From: Axinella damicornis
Taxonomy: Eukaryota; Porifera; Demospongiae; Axinellida; Axinellidae
NCBI GenBank assembly: GCA_963931865.1
Contig: OZ007518.1
Span: 5,101,029-5,165,028, forward strand
Reading direction: 5' to 3'
DNA length: 64,000 nt
Positions 11,061 through 22,805 of this stretch are shown here, one piece after another. Below the pieces are notes generated by a model. The model was not told the origin of the DNA and did no database searches. It worked only from the letters and a program-made list of their open reading frames with translations. Made by a program: the position numbers and the translations under genes. Each line of letters starts with the position of its first letter. Positions within the stretch are counted from its first letter, which is position 1.

Positions 11061-11823
11061 CAGTGGCTAATGAGGCATCCGGAATAGCAACTGAATGACC
11101 AGCACCATGAGACTGACGGCTTTACATCGCTTTCGAAGGATGCGGTGTGAACTATTTCAGGTGAAAACGCCTAAGAACACACATACTCATTTTTAAGGGT
11201 AGAGCTGAGTTAACTCCTAGGAGAGGAAGATATGGCAATTATGGTGAGATAGTACATTGTCAAGGCAGATTGTTTGCTGGCCCAGTATGCTGAGGTCGAA
11301 ATAAGGATTACGTGTTGAGCGGTCAAATGTCCTAGCAGATTCGAACCAGGTACAATCATATGGGTCATGCACTTAGATGATTGTATTCACGCATGTTGAT
11401 CGGTCACGCCTACCGAACAAGTGCATTAGTGTGCGGTCATTTTAGCTAAATGCAGGAAATTGACCGATGACCGCATGCTATTTCGACCTCTGGTATGAGA
11501 AGTCCAGGCTGAAAATAATAAATCCAATAATGTCTGTACATCAGATTGACAGAAATATTAACAACCTAGTCCTCAGTGTCTGTCTGTTGGTATGGTGGAT
11601 AACCAGTTGCAGACAATGTCACGAGATGCAACAGGCGGAAGACACGTGAGGGCCAAAGACCCCTTCCCTGGGAGGGTGCTTGTAGCTGCTGGATGTCATT
11701 CAATTTCTCCTGAGAATAGGGGGGGTAGCGTATGCTGTAAGTCGTATGTGTGTGTGTGTGTGTGTATGTGTGTGTGTGTGTGTGTATGTGTGTGTGTGTG
11801 TGTGTGTATGTGTGTGTGTGTGT

Positions 11824-11870
<47 letters not shown>

Positions 11871-11885
11871 TGTGTGTGTGTGTGT

Positions 11886-11917
<32 letters not shown>

Positions 11918-12961
11918 GTGTGTGTGTGTGTGTATGTGTGTGTGTGTGTGTATGTGTGTGTGTGTGTGTGTATGTGTGTGTGTGTGTGTGTATGTGTGTG
12001 TGTGTGTGTGTGTGAGCGCAGGGTTAAGACTAAATTATTGATGGTAAGTAGATCAAGGATTATTGGACGCCAATTGTAGTGTTTGTTTAGTTGTCATCCC
12101 ATCCAATGAAGAAAGAAAAGGCAACTAATATCCACGCAGAGGAGGTTGGACACATTTTCTACGCACGTGGCTATACGCTATGTCAACATGGCCTGGGACC
12201 AAAGGTAAATCTGCAGTGCCAACAAGAAGCGAAGCTCTAGTTGGGGAGTCTGACAGTAGGAGTGCCTTGAAGGTTTGGAAACTACTCCACTTCAGCTTTC
12301 AAATGATTGTCAATTTTGTTGAGATACTCGTGAAGACTATTATCGAGAACACACTTCAGTACACTTACGCACATAGGTCACATGACCGTGTCCAACCTCC
12401 TCTGGTACATAAGCAGTCTGTGCCATTGTATTATGTACAAAGGATGTTCACTGTTGGCCTACACAGGCAGCATGATGAATTGAGGGACCCAAGACCCCAT
12501 TTGCTTCTCAACTAGCCGGCATAGCTACTTGAATATAATAATGCTGCTGTCCATTCCTTGCCCTGAGCTATAGATGGCGTGGATCATTGAAAATTATCAT
12601 CTTGTTGTAATTACATCCCACTTGGTATTAATGACCCACTCATGAATACCACCCCAATTTGTCCAATATAGCTTGCTAGAATAGCAACCCTCATAAAATA
12701 TGCTGGGCCTGGAAAGTGATTGTCTGCAGAATGAGGGATCTGATTGAAAGAGGAGCTTGGATAGTGCTGGGCATTATTTAGAGTGCTAATGGGACCTACT
12801 TCCACCTATTTAGGACATTATGGTTCAAGAGTGTTTACGAGCTAATGCTGTGCACTGTACTACATGACCCTGCTTCTGCTTCCGTGCACAACACAACACT
12901 ACATGATCTTTCCTTTGATCCCTGCCATGACTTGCAGCTGCATGCCAAACAAGTACAGCAG
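11061..12961. other. Intergenic, no gene recognised
   Basis: Apart from the (TG)n tract at 11739-12014, I see no coding exon, RNA gene or repeat family that I recognise here. The 3' end of the ALDH gene follows at 12962. Confidence 0.5.
11739..12014. repeat. (TG)n microsatellite
   Basis: About 275 bp of TG dinucleotide broken regularly by TATG. It could adopt Z-DNA and is likely length-polymorphic. Open frames of Cys/Val through it are artefacts. Confidence 0.95.
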
Positions 12962-15900
12962 TCACGTGACACTAGCGAGTTCATTTATGGGGTTCGATCG
13001 AACCCCTTGACCTTGGCTACAGGCCTGCAGTATGTGAACCCACTTGTTGACTCCCTCTAGGTAGCCCGACGTCGCCGTGGAGAGCACAGGCTTGCCGTGG
13101 GAGAAGGTATCAAAGGAGAACTTGCCGTGGTAGGCTCCAAACCCACTGTGACCAACACCTCCAAACGGCAGGGAGGGAACTGTGCACAGGAAAGAAGTAC
13201 ACCAGTATATGAACAAAAATCTGGCCACCAAAATAGCAGACATTATTACACACAGTAGTTAATATACACATAGAATGTTCCACTAGACACACAGTAGAGT
13301 ACCGTATAGTTTCACAAGAGAAAACTTTTGATGGAAGGTTTTGTTGATTGAAACCAATCACTGCTCATTTCAAGGGTCTCTGAACATGAGATGGCGGCTG
13401 TGTTTCAAATCAACGCTGTCTATAGTCATAGTCCAGTAGCTTAGTACTATAATGCATACATGTTGACAAGAACTAATCCTAAGAACTTTCACAACTTTGA
13501 CTCTTGATATTTGATGCAGGTAACCAGATTTAGTGTGGCTATGATGACCTCTATCATACCATCTCACCTGATGCATGTGTGAATGTGTCATTGTGTGTAA
13601 TGGCACCTGCGCTGATACACTGGGTGATGGTCTTGAAAGTTCGTCCACTCTCTGTGAAGATGTACAGTGCTAGGGGTTTCTCCCTTTCGGGAGGAGAGTG
13701 TGGTGGAAGGTGGGGGGAAGGCGGAGAGAAGGTGGAGAGGAGAGGGTGGAGAGGAGAAGGTGGAGAGGAGAAAGTGGAGAGGGGAAGGCGGAGAGGAGAA
13801 GATGGAGAGGAGAGGGTGGAGAGGAGAAGGTGGAGAGGGTAAGGCGGAGAGAAGGTAGAGAGGAGAGGGTGGAGAGGGGAAGGTGGAGAGGAAGGCAGAG
13901 AGAAGGCAGAGAGAAGGTGGAGTGGAGAGGAGAAGGTGGAGAGGAAGGCAGACAGAAGGAGGAGAGGAGAGGATAGAAAGGGTAGAGAGATGGGACGACA
14001 GCCAGAGGTGGGAGGAGGGGGGATGAGTAATAAGAAAGGTAACAAAATTGGAGGGGACGTATGTGGGACACAATGGCAAGAGGGATTTGTGGGGTGACAA
14101 TAGCTTGCAGCACCGTAACCACAAGGAGCATCGCCAAAGTCTACAAATTCCAAATTACCTGCTATTAACGAACTCAACTGCCGCATCAATGTTCTCAACG
14201 GTGACAAATGGCAAGAGGGGGCCGAAAATCTCCTCCTTCATGATGGTATCCTCTCCCGTCACGTTTGTGAGTAGGGTTGGGGAGATATAGCGCTCACCAT
14301 CGTCACTGTCCCCACCAAAGGCAACCTTCTCCCTAGCAGAGCTCAGGAGAGCTAAAACACGTCTTGGAGATATGCATGTGCATGGCCATACATTGTGTGT
14401 GTGTGTGTGTGTGTGTAATAGTGAATATGGTACAGCATGTCTACAGTCACTCAAATATTGACACTCTGGAAGACATCACCATAACCATTGTCAACACTTT
14501 TGCATAACGTCAAAGTGAGCTAGCCTCGTTCCCACTCCATTTTTAGCTGCACACGTGACCTTTGAACTGCATTTCCGATGGGCAGATCAAAGGTCACATA
14601 TGCAGACTCTTCGTTCATCTTTCCTAAGTGCCATATGAAATTGTACACTACCGTAGTCTCTCGAAAATACGCCCATGGGCGATGAATTTAGAATCTGCTC
14701 AAAGATGGGGATGGGCGTATTTTCGAGGACCCCTCTCCCGAAAATAGGCCCACCCTTGACTCGAAAGTAGGCCCACCCAATTCGAAAGTAGGCCCACCCA
14801 AGTACATGCGTATATAGCCTCGTTCCCAGGCCCGAGACGGCGAGGAGAAAAGGGCCTGGTTTCCACTGTTTGCGCATGCGCTAACTAGCGGTGGAATTCC
14901 ACCGGCACCGTGGACGTTCGATTATGTTTGTACACTTGTGACGTCGAAGTGGATAACGTGATCCGTACAGTTAACTAGCTAGCAAGTACTCACTGCTTAG
15001 TCTCGGAACCAGACCCTTCGTGCGCACGAAGGGTCTGGTTCCGAGACTACTCACTGCTAACTCAGTAGTGGCGTGCGTTACAACAGCTCTCGATCGTGCT
15101 CTCCTATGTCCTCTGGCGGCAAGGCGCTCCCGAATTGAGCTAGAACAGCGACCTGCTATTGAACGATGGGACGTTTTCGTGTGGTTACCGTGGCACCGAC
15201 CGGGTGGAGTCAGTATGCTACCAGACTCTTCCGTTTGTTTTGAATAAAGAATGTCCGGTAAGTCTGTTGCTGGTGGCGGTGCAATTGTGGTCGTGTCGCC
15301 CCTCATCTCGCGGATCGAGGATCAGTGGAGCAATATTGGTAGCGTCACACCCTCGACCATGTGACTACGAAGACGTCATTTGCACCCTCCCCCTTATGAA
15401 TACGTGTTACGGTTACAGATAATTAAGCGCATGCGCAAACAGTGGAAACCAGGCCCTTTTCTCCTCGCCGTCTCGGGCCTGGGAACGAGGCTAATGCGTA
15501 TACGAGTGCAATACTGCAACAGTCATTCTAGCAAGGCTTAACTACTACTACTAGTCCCGGAGTTTCTTGGTGAGCAGGAACAATCTCTTCGTGTGAGTAG
15601 CTACAGGAACAGCAAACAAGACACAGCAGGAGTGCTTGAATGACGTAGAGTGCGCAGACTATCTTCGTGACTTGCCGATTGCTGCTGCTTCCGAGAAATC
15701 CGTAGTGCGCTGCTAGTGCTACGCTAAGGCGATTGCACACGCGAAGACACAAACATGCAATGCACAGCGCGTGCACGGTCTCATGTCATGCATTCAGTAC
15801 ACAGCTGATTATGCAATGGCATGCAACATAATGAAATTCATTGCACATAGTACCCGATAGCCAGCCTTCATTTCTTAGTCCAACCTCTTTGACAGTGCTT

Positions 15901-16926
15901 CTTCCAAGTGCTTCTTCCAAGTGCTTTCCTGTTCAAGCTAATAGGGTGGGCGTACTTTCGAGTAATAAATGACCCTTTGCAACAACTTGCCGCAAAAAAG
16001 GGGGGTGGGCGTATTTTCGAGGGTGGGCGTATTTTCGAGAGACTACGATATATATATTACATGTTCGTGCATGTGGGACAGTGGAGGAGGAGTTCTGCTA
16101 CTCACTGGTAGTGTCTGTTGTTGACTATTCGTCCAAAGTCCTTGGAAGTTTTTGGATCCTGAGGAGGTTGAATAGAAGGAGGTTTATTCGTTGTGAACAT
16201 ATAATATACAAGGGCCAACTCAAGCAAGAGTGCATAAGTAGACTTTAGCATTGTTCCCAGGCGCTCCTCTCCCCCATCAGAGCATGCGTACCTGGGAATG
16301 AGACTACCAGCTGTCTGGTTGCCACTTGAACGGTTGCCACTTCAGAGTTGCTATTATTCTGATAGCTTGTGGTAAATAACTCAATTGGCCGGCAGGAAAC
16401 CCATAACATTATCAGCATTTCTGAGAGTGACAGGTTCTGTTACGTACGTATGTACGTATACGTGCATACTTACGTACGTACGTACATACACATATCATGA
16501 GAATAGATCCTGCCTCACGCTAATGCAATAATCAGATGTCCTCTACTTAGATGAGGGTGAACTTGTCTGTGCCAATGCCTAGTATGCTGGCATAATAGGA
16601 ACACCTGTCACCAACCATAATACAGGCATAATGGAACAGACCTTGTGTACACACAGACATGGTGGAAATCAATCCCCCATCTCTCCCTTTGTCCCCCCCC
16701 CCCCCCCCCCCCCCCCCCTTCTCCACAGTACATGTACATCTACGTACCTCTCCAAAGAACTTCTTCACAGCTGCCTTGCAGGCCTCGACGAGCCTATCCT
16801 GAGTTGCAGGGGTGCAAAGGACGTAGTCAGGGGCGATGCAGGACTGCCCGGCATTGATGCACTTGCCCCACATGATAACGCTGTCCGATTACATCGATGT
16901 TTGCGTCATCAGCTACAATGCAGGGG
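12962..16926 (-). CDS. Aldehyde dehydrogenase, class 3 family (3' half; one frameshift)
   Basis: NAD(P)-dependent oxidation of aldehydes to acids. Minus-strand exons in gene order: 16748-16926, 16106-16158, 14159-14362, 13568-13683, 12962-13179. All have GT-AG borders and phases agree. The first encodes [13 protein letters not shown]... then [16 protein letters not shown] with the catalytic cysteine, ending KKFFGE. Next come [18 protein letters not shown], then [19 protein letters not shown] with [10 protein letters not shown], then [14 protein letters not shown], then [20 protein letters not shown] to a TGA. Order and motifs match ALDH3 proteins. The N-terminal half, including the LELGG active-site glutamate, should lie in or beyond the gap at 17,017. 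One extra base in the first exon (near 16,885, GCGTTATCATG on the complement) breaks the frame between DVIGQR and MWGK; it is either an assembly indel or a real lesion. Confidence 0.88.
13692..13985. repeat. 15-bp purine minisatellite in an ALDH intron
   Basis: Degenerate GGTGGAGAGGAGAAG repeats on the plus strand. On the gene strand this is a pyrimidine tract directly ahead of the splice acceptor for the exon at 13568-13683. All three frames are open through it, so apparent proteins here are spurious. Confidence 0.9.
14815..15493. mobile_element. 679-bp MULE-like element with 9-bp target duplication
   Basis: ~70-bp inverted ends beginning TAGCCTCGTTCCCAGGC and continuing into CAGGCCC, CCACTGTTTGCGCATGCGC. 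ATGCGTATA flanks both sides (14806-14814, 15494-15502). The 9-bp duplication with long inverted ends suggests the Mutator (MULE) class. It is nested in the element at 14651-16048. The interior has no transposase. Confidence 0.85.
14998..15049. mobile_element. 52-bp perfect palindrome with 9-bp target duplication
   Basis: TAGTCTCGGAACCAGACCC... pairs fully with its second half (26+26 bp) and is flanked by CTCACTGCT at 14989-14997 and 15050-15058. It is nested in the 679-bp element and so is the innermost of three insertions. Confidence 0.85.
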
Positions 16927-17016
16927 CTGAGGAAGGGAATGGAAGTAGACTATCATAAATTCACTACTGTCTATGAAATGCTTAGCGATTACATAGTCTA
17001 AGGCAGAGCAATACAA

Positions 17017-17216
17017 NNNNNNNNNNNNNNNNNNNNNNNNNNNNNNNNNNNNNNNNNNNNNNNNNNNNNNNNNNNNNNNNNNNNNNNNNNNNNNNNNNNN
17101 NNNNNNNNNNNNNNNNNNNNNNNNNNNNNNNNNNNNNNNNNNNNNNNNNNNNNNNNNNNNNNNNNNNNNNNNNNNNNNNNNNNNNNNNNNNNNNNNNNNN
17201 NNNNNNNNNNNNNNNN
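17017..17216. other. Assembly gap of exactly 200 N
   Basis: The round length suggests a scaffold gap of nominal size. The ALDH upstream exon(s) probably fall in or beyond it. Confidence 0.98.
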
Positions 17217-17997
17217 GATGACACTCACCTCACCACAATTAAGGGCCACATGCGTGCTGACTGGCAGCAGATAGAGCAGTGTCAAAAGCTCAACCACACT
17301 TATACAACGATTGCAGCACAACAGCAGCCAACACTTTCACTGCAGAGTCTACTGCACAGCTCAGGACATGCCACAGTGCAATTACAGTGAGCCTGTAGCC
17401 TTGCTCCCTGGCTCCTCCCCAGCTTGATGTCACATATACTCAGCACATGACAAAAAGCTGGGAAAACTCACATACATGTAACAATAACCAAAAGTCATCG
17501 GTGGATTCAAAGTTCAAGACACGAGCTATACGTATAATAATTATATGAACAGCCCTTGATGGCCACAACAAGGATGGAGACCACTCATGGACCTATCTCT
17601 TCAATGGCTACAGAGACGGAGGCTACTTCACAACAATGTCATTCACGGGCCGATGTCTTCAATGGCCACAGCCATTGGGGCTAGTGCATGAAAAAGATGG
17701 TAAGACTGCTTTCATCTCTTCAAGCCATCTGTACAGTGTGCATGTTCTACAGAGCACAGAGTGACTGTGCAGATTCAAACCAGTATGCTGCATGCATACA
17801 GGCCTTGTTTGGCATGCCTGCTAGACTTCATCCGCAGTGCATATATATACATGTATGCACTTTTTGTGCAACACACAGTATTGTGTGGCCTACTGACAAA
17901 ATTCAGTTATGCTCACTGCCCTATATAGCTGCTCCACGTTCTTCTTGCTCATCAGGATCACCCCACAACGTTAGGAATTTGTGTACTACTAACCCCC

Positions 17998-18099
17998 TAG
18001 TCTCAGCCCCAGACCAAAACCAACCCCAGCACGGATCGCGCACGAAATACTGGACGTGATCTGCACTGGGGTTGATTTGGGTCTGGGATCGAGACTACT
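17998..18099. mobile_element. ~100-bp TAGTCTC inverted-repeat element
   Basis: Starts TAGTCTCAGCCCCAGACC and ends GGTCTGGGATCGAGACTA with CAACCCCAG/CTGGGGTTG inside. Its ends resemble the 52-bp palindrome at 14998. Target duplication not evident. Confidence 0.65.
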
Positions 18100-18650
18100 A
18101 TAGCCACCCACCAATAAAACTTGACCATGAAAATCAGTTTAATGGCATGCGCGCCGCGCGCCAACTCTCATCCAGCATTAGCAAACCTCCCTCGATTGTC
18201 AACAGAAGGTTGTTCCATAACAGACCAGGCTAGCCAAACCTAGCCTCGTTCCTAGGGCTCAAAATAACTCTCAGTGGTGATTTCAGCCTTCCCAAGCAGA
18301 CGCATGACTCTACAATTAACTAACTTTCAAGCTTGTGTCTCGGGAAATGCCAAGTTGAAAAACAGGCCTTTGAACACTGGAAATAAAGCCTGTACCAAAG
18401 GACAAAACTGGCCCTCTCTGTGCAAACGAAGGCCTTTCTATAGCCGAATCCAGACACAGCCATGTTTTTTCACTCTGCAGTTGACGTCCCACTCTTTCTG
18501 CTCGTGTAGAACCTACATGTATCTCCCAAGGGCATGCACATATACTACGTACTCATACTAGCAACGAGTACAGTTAACGAGTACAGTTAATGACTCAACA
18601 ATTACAGCTCGCAGTCTATCAGGCGGGCTGGGCATGTCCACAGCAAGACT

Positions 18651-18738
18651 TATATAGCCTGGTTCCCAGGCCCCTCCCCAGCTCTTTGTACAGGATGCAC
18701 CAAAAAGCTGCCCAGGGAGGAACCTGGGAACGAGGCTA
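18651..18738. mobile_element. 88-bp hairpin MITE with 9-bp target duplication
   Basis: TAGCCTGGTTCCCAGGCCCC pairs with the end GGAACCTGGGAACGAGGCTA. AGCAAGACT occurs at 18642-18650 and 18739-18747. The left end carries four extra bases (TATA) before TAGCC. Confidence 0.75.
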
Positions 18739-19527
18739 AGCAAGACTCACATGCTCATGGATTATGCAAAACTCATGTGTACTTTCAGTTCGGCTTTAGT
18801 AAACTGTTTGCTTAGCCATTAAGTTGGAACAGCCGTGCTGAAATATAACAAACTTTATTTGCTTTTGGTAGTACCAAAGTATCCGAATGGCTGGCGATCG
18901 ATCAAAGTGATTTATATAGCCCTGAGGACCGTGCTGTGAGCATCAAGAGAGGAGAACAGATTGTTGGTCATGTTCCCTGAGAGCTATCTAAGAACGTTTG
19001 GCATTTCTGAGGTCGAGACCCAGGGGGCGAGCGATGCATGACAATGCCTATACTGCTGATACCGAGGCTAGCACTGGCACAAATTCACATTCACTTTGTG
19101 GAACATGAAACCATAATGGACTCTCCCAGTAGCAGACAGCCATATACCTTGTGACAGACACAAACTCACATTCCCATTCATACATTAGTAACCTCACAGG
19201 GGGAAGACCTCTGCTTTCGGCATAGTGGCCACTCCACACCATCCCAATTGCTGAACTACCTCTCAAAGCAACCTCGAACCATTCACTAACTTTCAGAATG
19301 ATGTTCAGACTCAGGCTGCTTCTAGGGCCTAGCTTACGGCTCATCCAAATTAACACACGTACGTGACATCAGAATTACCCTCTGTGTAAGGGACGCCACA
19401 CAACAGAGGACAAAGCTAGAGGCGCCAACAGGTCCATTATTCAGAGGTTCCACTGTGCATGCACATCGTCGCCATGTTGCTAGGGTAACGCCCAATGTGC
19501 CCATGCTCCCCCCATGCATCAACCTAC

Positions 19528-19566
19528 ACTGCTGTTGTACTTCTTGTCCTTCAAGACCTCCGGAGC
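19528..19566 (-). CDS. Possible 39-bp protein-kinase exon (APE motif)
   Basis: On the minus strand CTCTCTGCAG precedes 13 codons reading APEVLKDKKYNSS, followed by GTAGGTT. APEVL with a following KYNSS is typical of kinase subdomain VIII. The acceptor tract and donor are good, but I found no flanking exon with the DFG or the following W-S-x-G motif, so this may be an isolated remnant or chance. Confidence 0.3.
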
Positions 19567-19675
19567 CTGCAGAGAGAACGGATAAGAAATGATACCAGGA
19601 CAAACTGGTAATAATCTCTCACACACCACCACCTGCTGACCTCTGAACCCAGAGCAATGCAACCTACAGTTTTAC

Positions 19676-21319
19676 CCCAAGGAGGGTAGTGCAGTGCCCA
19701 ACCCCCGTCCCTACAGTGTCCCCCCTAAAGGAGGGTACCACGGTGCCCAACCCTCCTCCAACAGTGGTCCCCCCAAACGAGGGTACCACGGTGCCCAACC
19801 CTCCTCCAACAGCGATCCCCCCAAAGGAGGGTACCACGGTGCCCAACCCTCCTCCAACAGTGGTCCCCCCAAAGGAGGGTACCACGGTGCCCAACCCTCC
19901 TCCAACAGTGTTCCCCCTAAAGGAGGGTACCACGGTGCCCAACCCTCCTCCAACAGCGATCCCCTCAAAGGAGGTACCACGGTGCCCAACCCTCCTTCAA
20001 CAGTGGTCCCCCTAAAGGAGGATACCACGGTGCCCAACCCTCCTCCAACAGTGGTCCCCCCAAAGGAGGGTACCACGGTGCCCAACCCTCCTCCAACAGT
20101 GTTCCCCCTAAAGGAGGGTACCACGGTGCCCAACCCTCCTCCAACAGTGTTCCCCCTAAAGGAGGGTACCACGGTGCCAAACCCTCCTCCAACAATGTTC
20201 CCCTAAAGGAGGGTACCACAATGCCCAACCATCCTCCAACAGTGGTCCCCCCAAAGGAGGGTACCACGGTGCCCAACCCTCCTCCAACAGTGGTCCCCCC
20301 AAAGGAGGGTACCACGGTGCCCAACCCTCCTCCAACAGTGGTCCCCCCAAAGGAGGGTACCACAATGCCCAACCCTCCTCCAACAGTGGTCCCCTCAAAG
20401 GAGGGCACCACAATGCCCAACCCTCCTCCAACAGTGGTCCCCCAAAAGGAGGGTACCACGGTGCCCAACCCTCCTCCAACAGTGGTCCCCCCAAAGGAGG
20501 GTACCACAATGCCCAACCCTCCTCCAACAGTGGTCCCCCCAAAGGAGGGTACCACAATGCCCAACCCTCCTCCAACAGTGGTCCCCCAAAAGGAGGGTAC
20601 CACGGTGCCCAACCCTCCTCCAACAGTGGTCCCCCCAAAGGAGGGTACCACAATGCCCAACCCTCCTCCAACAGTGGTCCCCCCAAAGGAGGGTACCACA
20701 ATGCCCAACCCTCCTCCAACAGTGGTGCCCCCAAAGGAGGGGTACCACAATGCCCAACCCTCCTCCAACAGCGGTCCCCCCAAAGGAGGGTAACACTGCA
20801 GGAGGAGAGTTGGGTGCTGTGGTACCCTCCTTTGGGGGGACCACTGATGGAGGAGGGTTGGGCATTGTGGTACCCTCCTTTGAGGGGACCACTGTTGGAG
20901 GAGGGTTGGGCATTGTGGTACCCTCCTTTGGGGGGACCGCTGTTGGAGGAGGGTTGGGCACCATGATACCCTCCTTTGAGGGGACCACTGTTGGAGGAGG
21001 GTTGGGCATTGTGGTACCCTCCTTTGGGGGGACCGCTGTTGGAGGAGGGTTGGGCATTGTGGTACCCTCCTTTGAGGGGACCACTGTTGGAGGAGGGTTG
21101 GGCACCGTGGTACTCTCCTTCAGGGGAAACACTGCAAGAGGAGAGTTGGGCATTGTGGTACCCCCCAAAGGAGGGCACCACAATGCCCCCTCCTCCCACA
21201 GTGGTCCCCCCAAAGGAGGGTGTCAAGGTGCCCAACCCTCCTCCTGCAGAGTTTCCCCAAGGAAGGGTACCACGCTGCCCAACCTTCTTCCTACAGCATT
21301 TCCCCAAAGGAGGGTACCG
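19676..21319. repeat. 48-bp minisatellite with an inverted central block
   Basis: The unit contains CCCAACCCTCCTCCAACAG followed by GTGGTCCCCCCAAAGGAGGG and TACCACGGTG. Units run forward from 19676 to ~20800, inverted from ~20815 to ~21165, then forward again to 21319. Because 48 is divisible by three and stops are rare, long Pro-rich or Gly-rich frames appear on both strands; they are artefacts. Two decayed units recur near 23670-23765. Confidence 0.93.
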
Positions 21320-21339
21320 TATTTATGCCAATAAAACGG

Positions 21340-21740
21340 CATAAAAAATCAAAACTCACTATCCTAGAATTGGAATCATAGAAATTCCAGGAAATGAAAT
21401 TGCATTGCTACATGTAGATTGGATGGACCGTTGTAATAGATAGAAATTGTCGCGCAGCGTTTGGAGAGACCGTTGGCATCGAACTGCCGTGCCACGTATT
21501 GCATTTTGAGCGTTTGTGACTGTTGTGGCTGCACTATTCCAGGAACTGGGCGGCTACTGCCATGCCATCATTGCCATGCACTGCATTTCGAGCATTTGTG
21601 ACTGTTATTCCAGGAACATGCTGCCATGCCACGCATGGACACCCACTGGAATGCCACAAGCTGCATTTCAGGCAGTGTGGCTATTATAGAAATTCCAAGA
21701 AATGGGCATCATCAAACCCCATGCGATGAATTTTGGATGA
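21340..21740. other. No gene seen
   Basis: Contains loosely repeated TGCCATGCCA...GCATTT...GTGACTGTT segments near 21480-21680 but no recognisable exon or element ends. Confidence 0.4.
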
Positions 21741-22805
21741 ATTTTGGATGAATTTTGGGTTGTGTATAAAACGGGAACGTGGAATGGAATGGAACGTGGA
21801 ATGGAACGTGGAATGGAACGTGGAACGGATGTAAAATGTCATAATAAGCCTAATAAGCGTGTTAATTAAGGTGGGCGTTAATTGGGGCTGGCGCGAGCAA
21901 GCCTGCGCATGCAGTAGTCGGCATAGACAGTGAGTCAAGGGAGACGGTGGCTGATGACAATCGTCGCGCGAGTGACAACCTGGCTACGCGAGACTACCCA
22001 TCACTACAGGTTGTTATGCCTGGGCCTGGATGGAGATGTCATGAATGTTAACATGCAGTTGACCGATCAGCGAAGTGAAGCAGGGCTATTGTCTTCTGAT
22101 GAATATTAAAGCGCGAGCAGGATCACTAGTGCAAGGGGCAGTCACGCCAATAAGCACCACAGTCACAGCTGCGACTGCGTATGGTCAACCCCTATACTAA
22201 GGAATTCGGCCGGAAGGGGTGGAGTCGCTACGCATTTTTCCGTATACTATCGCAAAGTCAACGGTCAAAGCCTGAAAATCAGCACGGTCAACAGTCAAAG
22301 CCTCGAAAATCAACGCGGTCAACAGTCAAGCCGCGCAAAAGACCGGTCAAAGTTTTGACCCGCGGTCGCAGCTGTGACTGCAGAATCTATGGACGTGACC
22401 TCCCCTTGCTAGTGTAAGCTGTATGAACGTGTACTGTGCTAGTGCTATAGACCTAGCTGTGCTGCTATGCTGGCCCGAAGACCGTAATTATAGCCCTGCT
22501 TCACTCGGATGGCATAGTCATGTCAGCTAACATCTTGTTGTCTACTGTGAACTTGTCACATCCAGGGCATACAACCTGCCGGTAGTCTTGCGTGGCCAGG
22601 CGCCTAGGCTGAGCTCTCTCTCGCGATATGATTGTCACTCGACTTAGCGAGACTTCACTCGCGCCAGCTCCAATTAACGCCCACCTCAATTAATCTTATT
22701 GGACTCATTACGACATTTTACATCCGTTCCACGTTCCATTCCATGTTCCATTCCACGTTCCATTCCATTCCACGTTCCGCGTTTTACATGCAACCTGAAT
22801 TTTGA
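21740..22805. mobile_element. ~1.07-kb element with ~140-bp inverted ends
   Basis: The left arm (about 21745-21900) contains tandem GGAATGGAACGT, then GGATGTAAAATGTC and GGTGGGCGTTAATTGG. The right arm (about 22664-22804) carries the same motifs inverted (CCAATTAACGCCCACC, GACATTTTACATCCGTTCC, ACGTTCCATTCC). The interior holds GGTCAA-rich repeats (22240-22360) and no credible transposase. Superfamily unknown. Confidence 0.75.

Larger units (their letters stand above)
14651..16048. mobile_element. CCGTA-type element, TA target duplication, in ALDH intron
   Basis: Left end CCGTAGTCTCTCGAAAATAC and right end ATTTTCGAGAGACTACG are inverted copies, flanked by TA at 14649-14650 and 16049-16050. 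Subterminal GGGCGTAT/TTTCGA motifs recur in both arms. It lies in the ALDH intron between exons 16106-16158 and 14159-14362 and has itself received the 679-bp element at 14815. Tc1/mariner-like by target only; no transposase seen. Confidence 0.75.
17217..19675. other. Mostly unassigned; three short items only
   Basis: Contains the small inverted-repeat elements at 17998-18099 and 18651-18738, a truncated relative of the TAGCCTCG family near 17400-17470, and a possible 39-bp kinase exon at 19528-19566. I found no convincing ALDH N-terminal exon here. Confidence 0.4.

Noticed and set aside
11592..12079. Cys/Val-rich open frames
   Set aside because: Direct translation of the (TG)n tract.
13554..14207. 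Long Ser/Pro/Leu minus-strand frame
   Set aside because: It is the intron minisatellite read through into one real ALDH exon (13568-13683); only that exon is kept.
17217..17321. ALDH exon just after the gap (LLPVSTHVALNCGE frame)
   Set aside because: It only loosely resembles the expected HLTPVTLELGG block and lacks the key glutamate context; the true exon more likely lies in the gap.
19694..21307. Proline- or glycine-rich proteins of 150-380 residues
   Set aside because: 48-bp repeat keeps all frames open on both strands; no start, splice or domain support.
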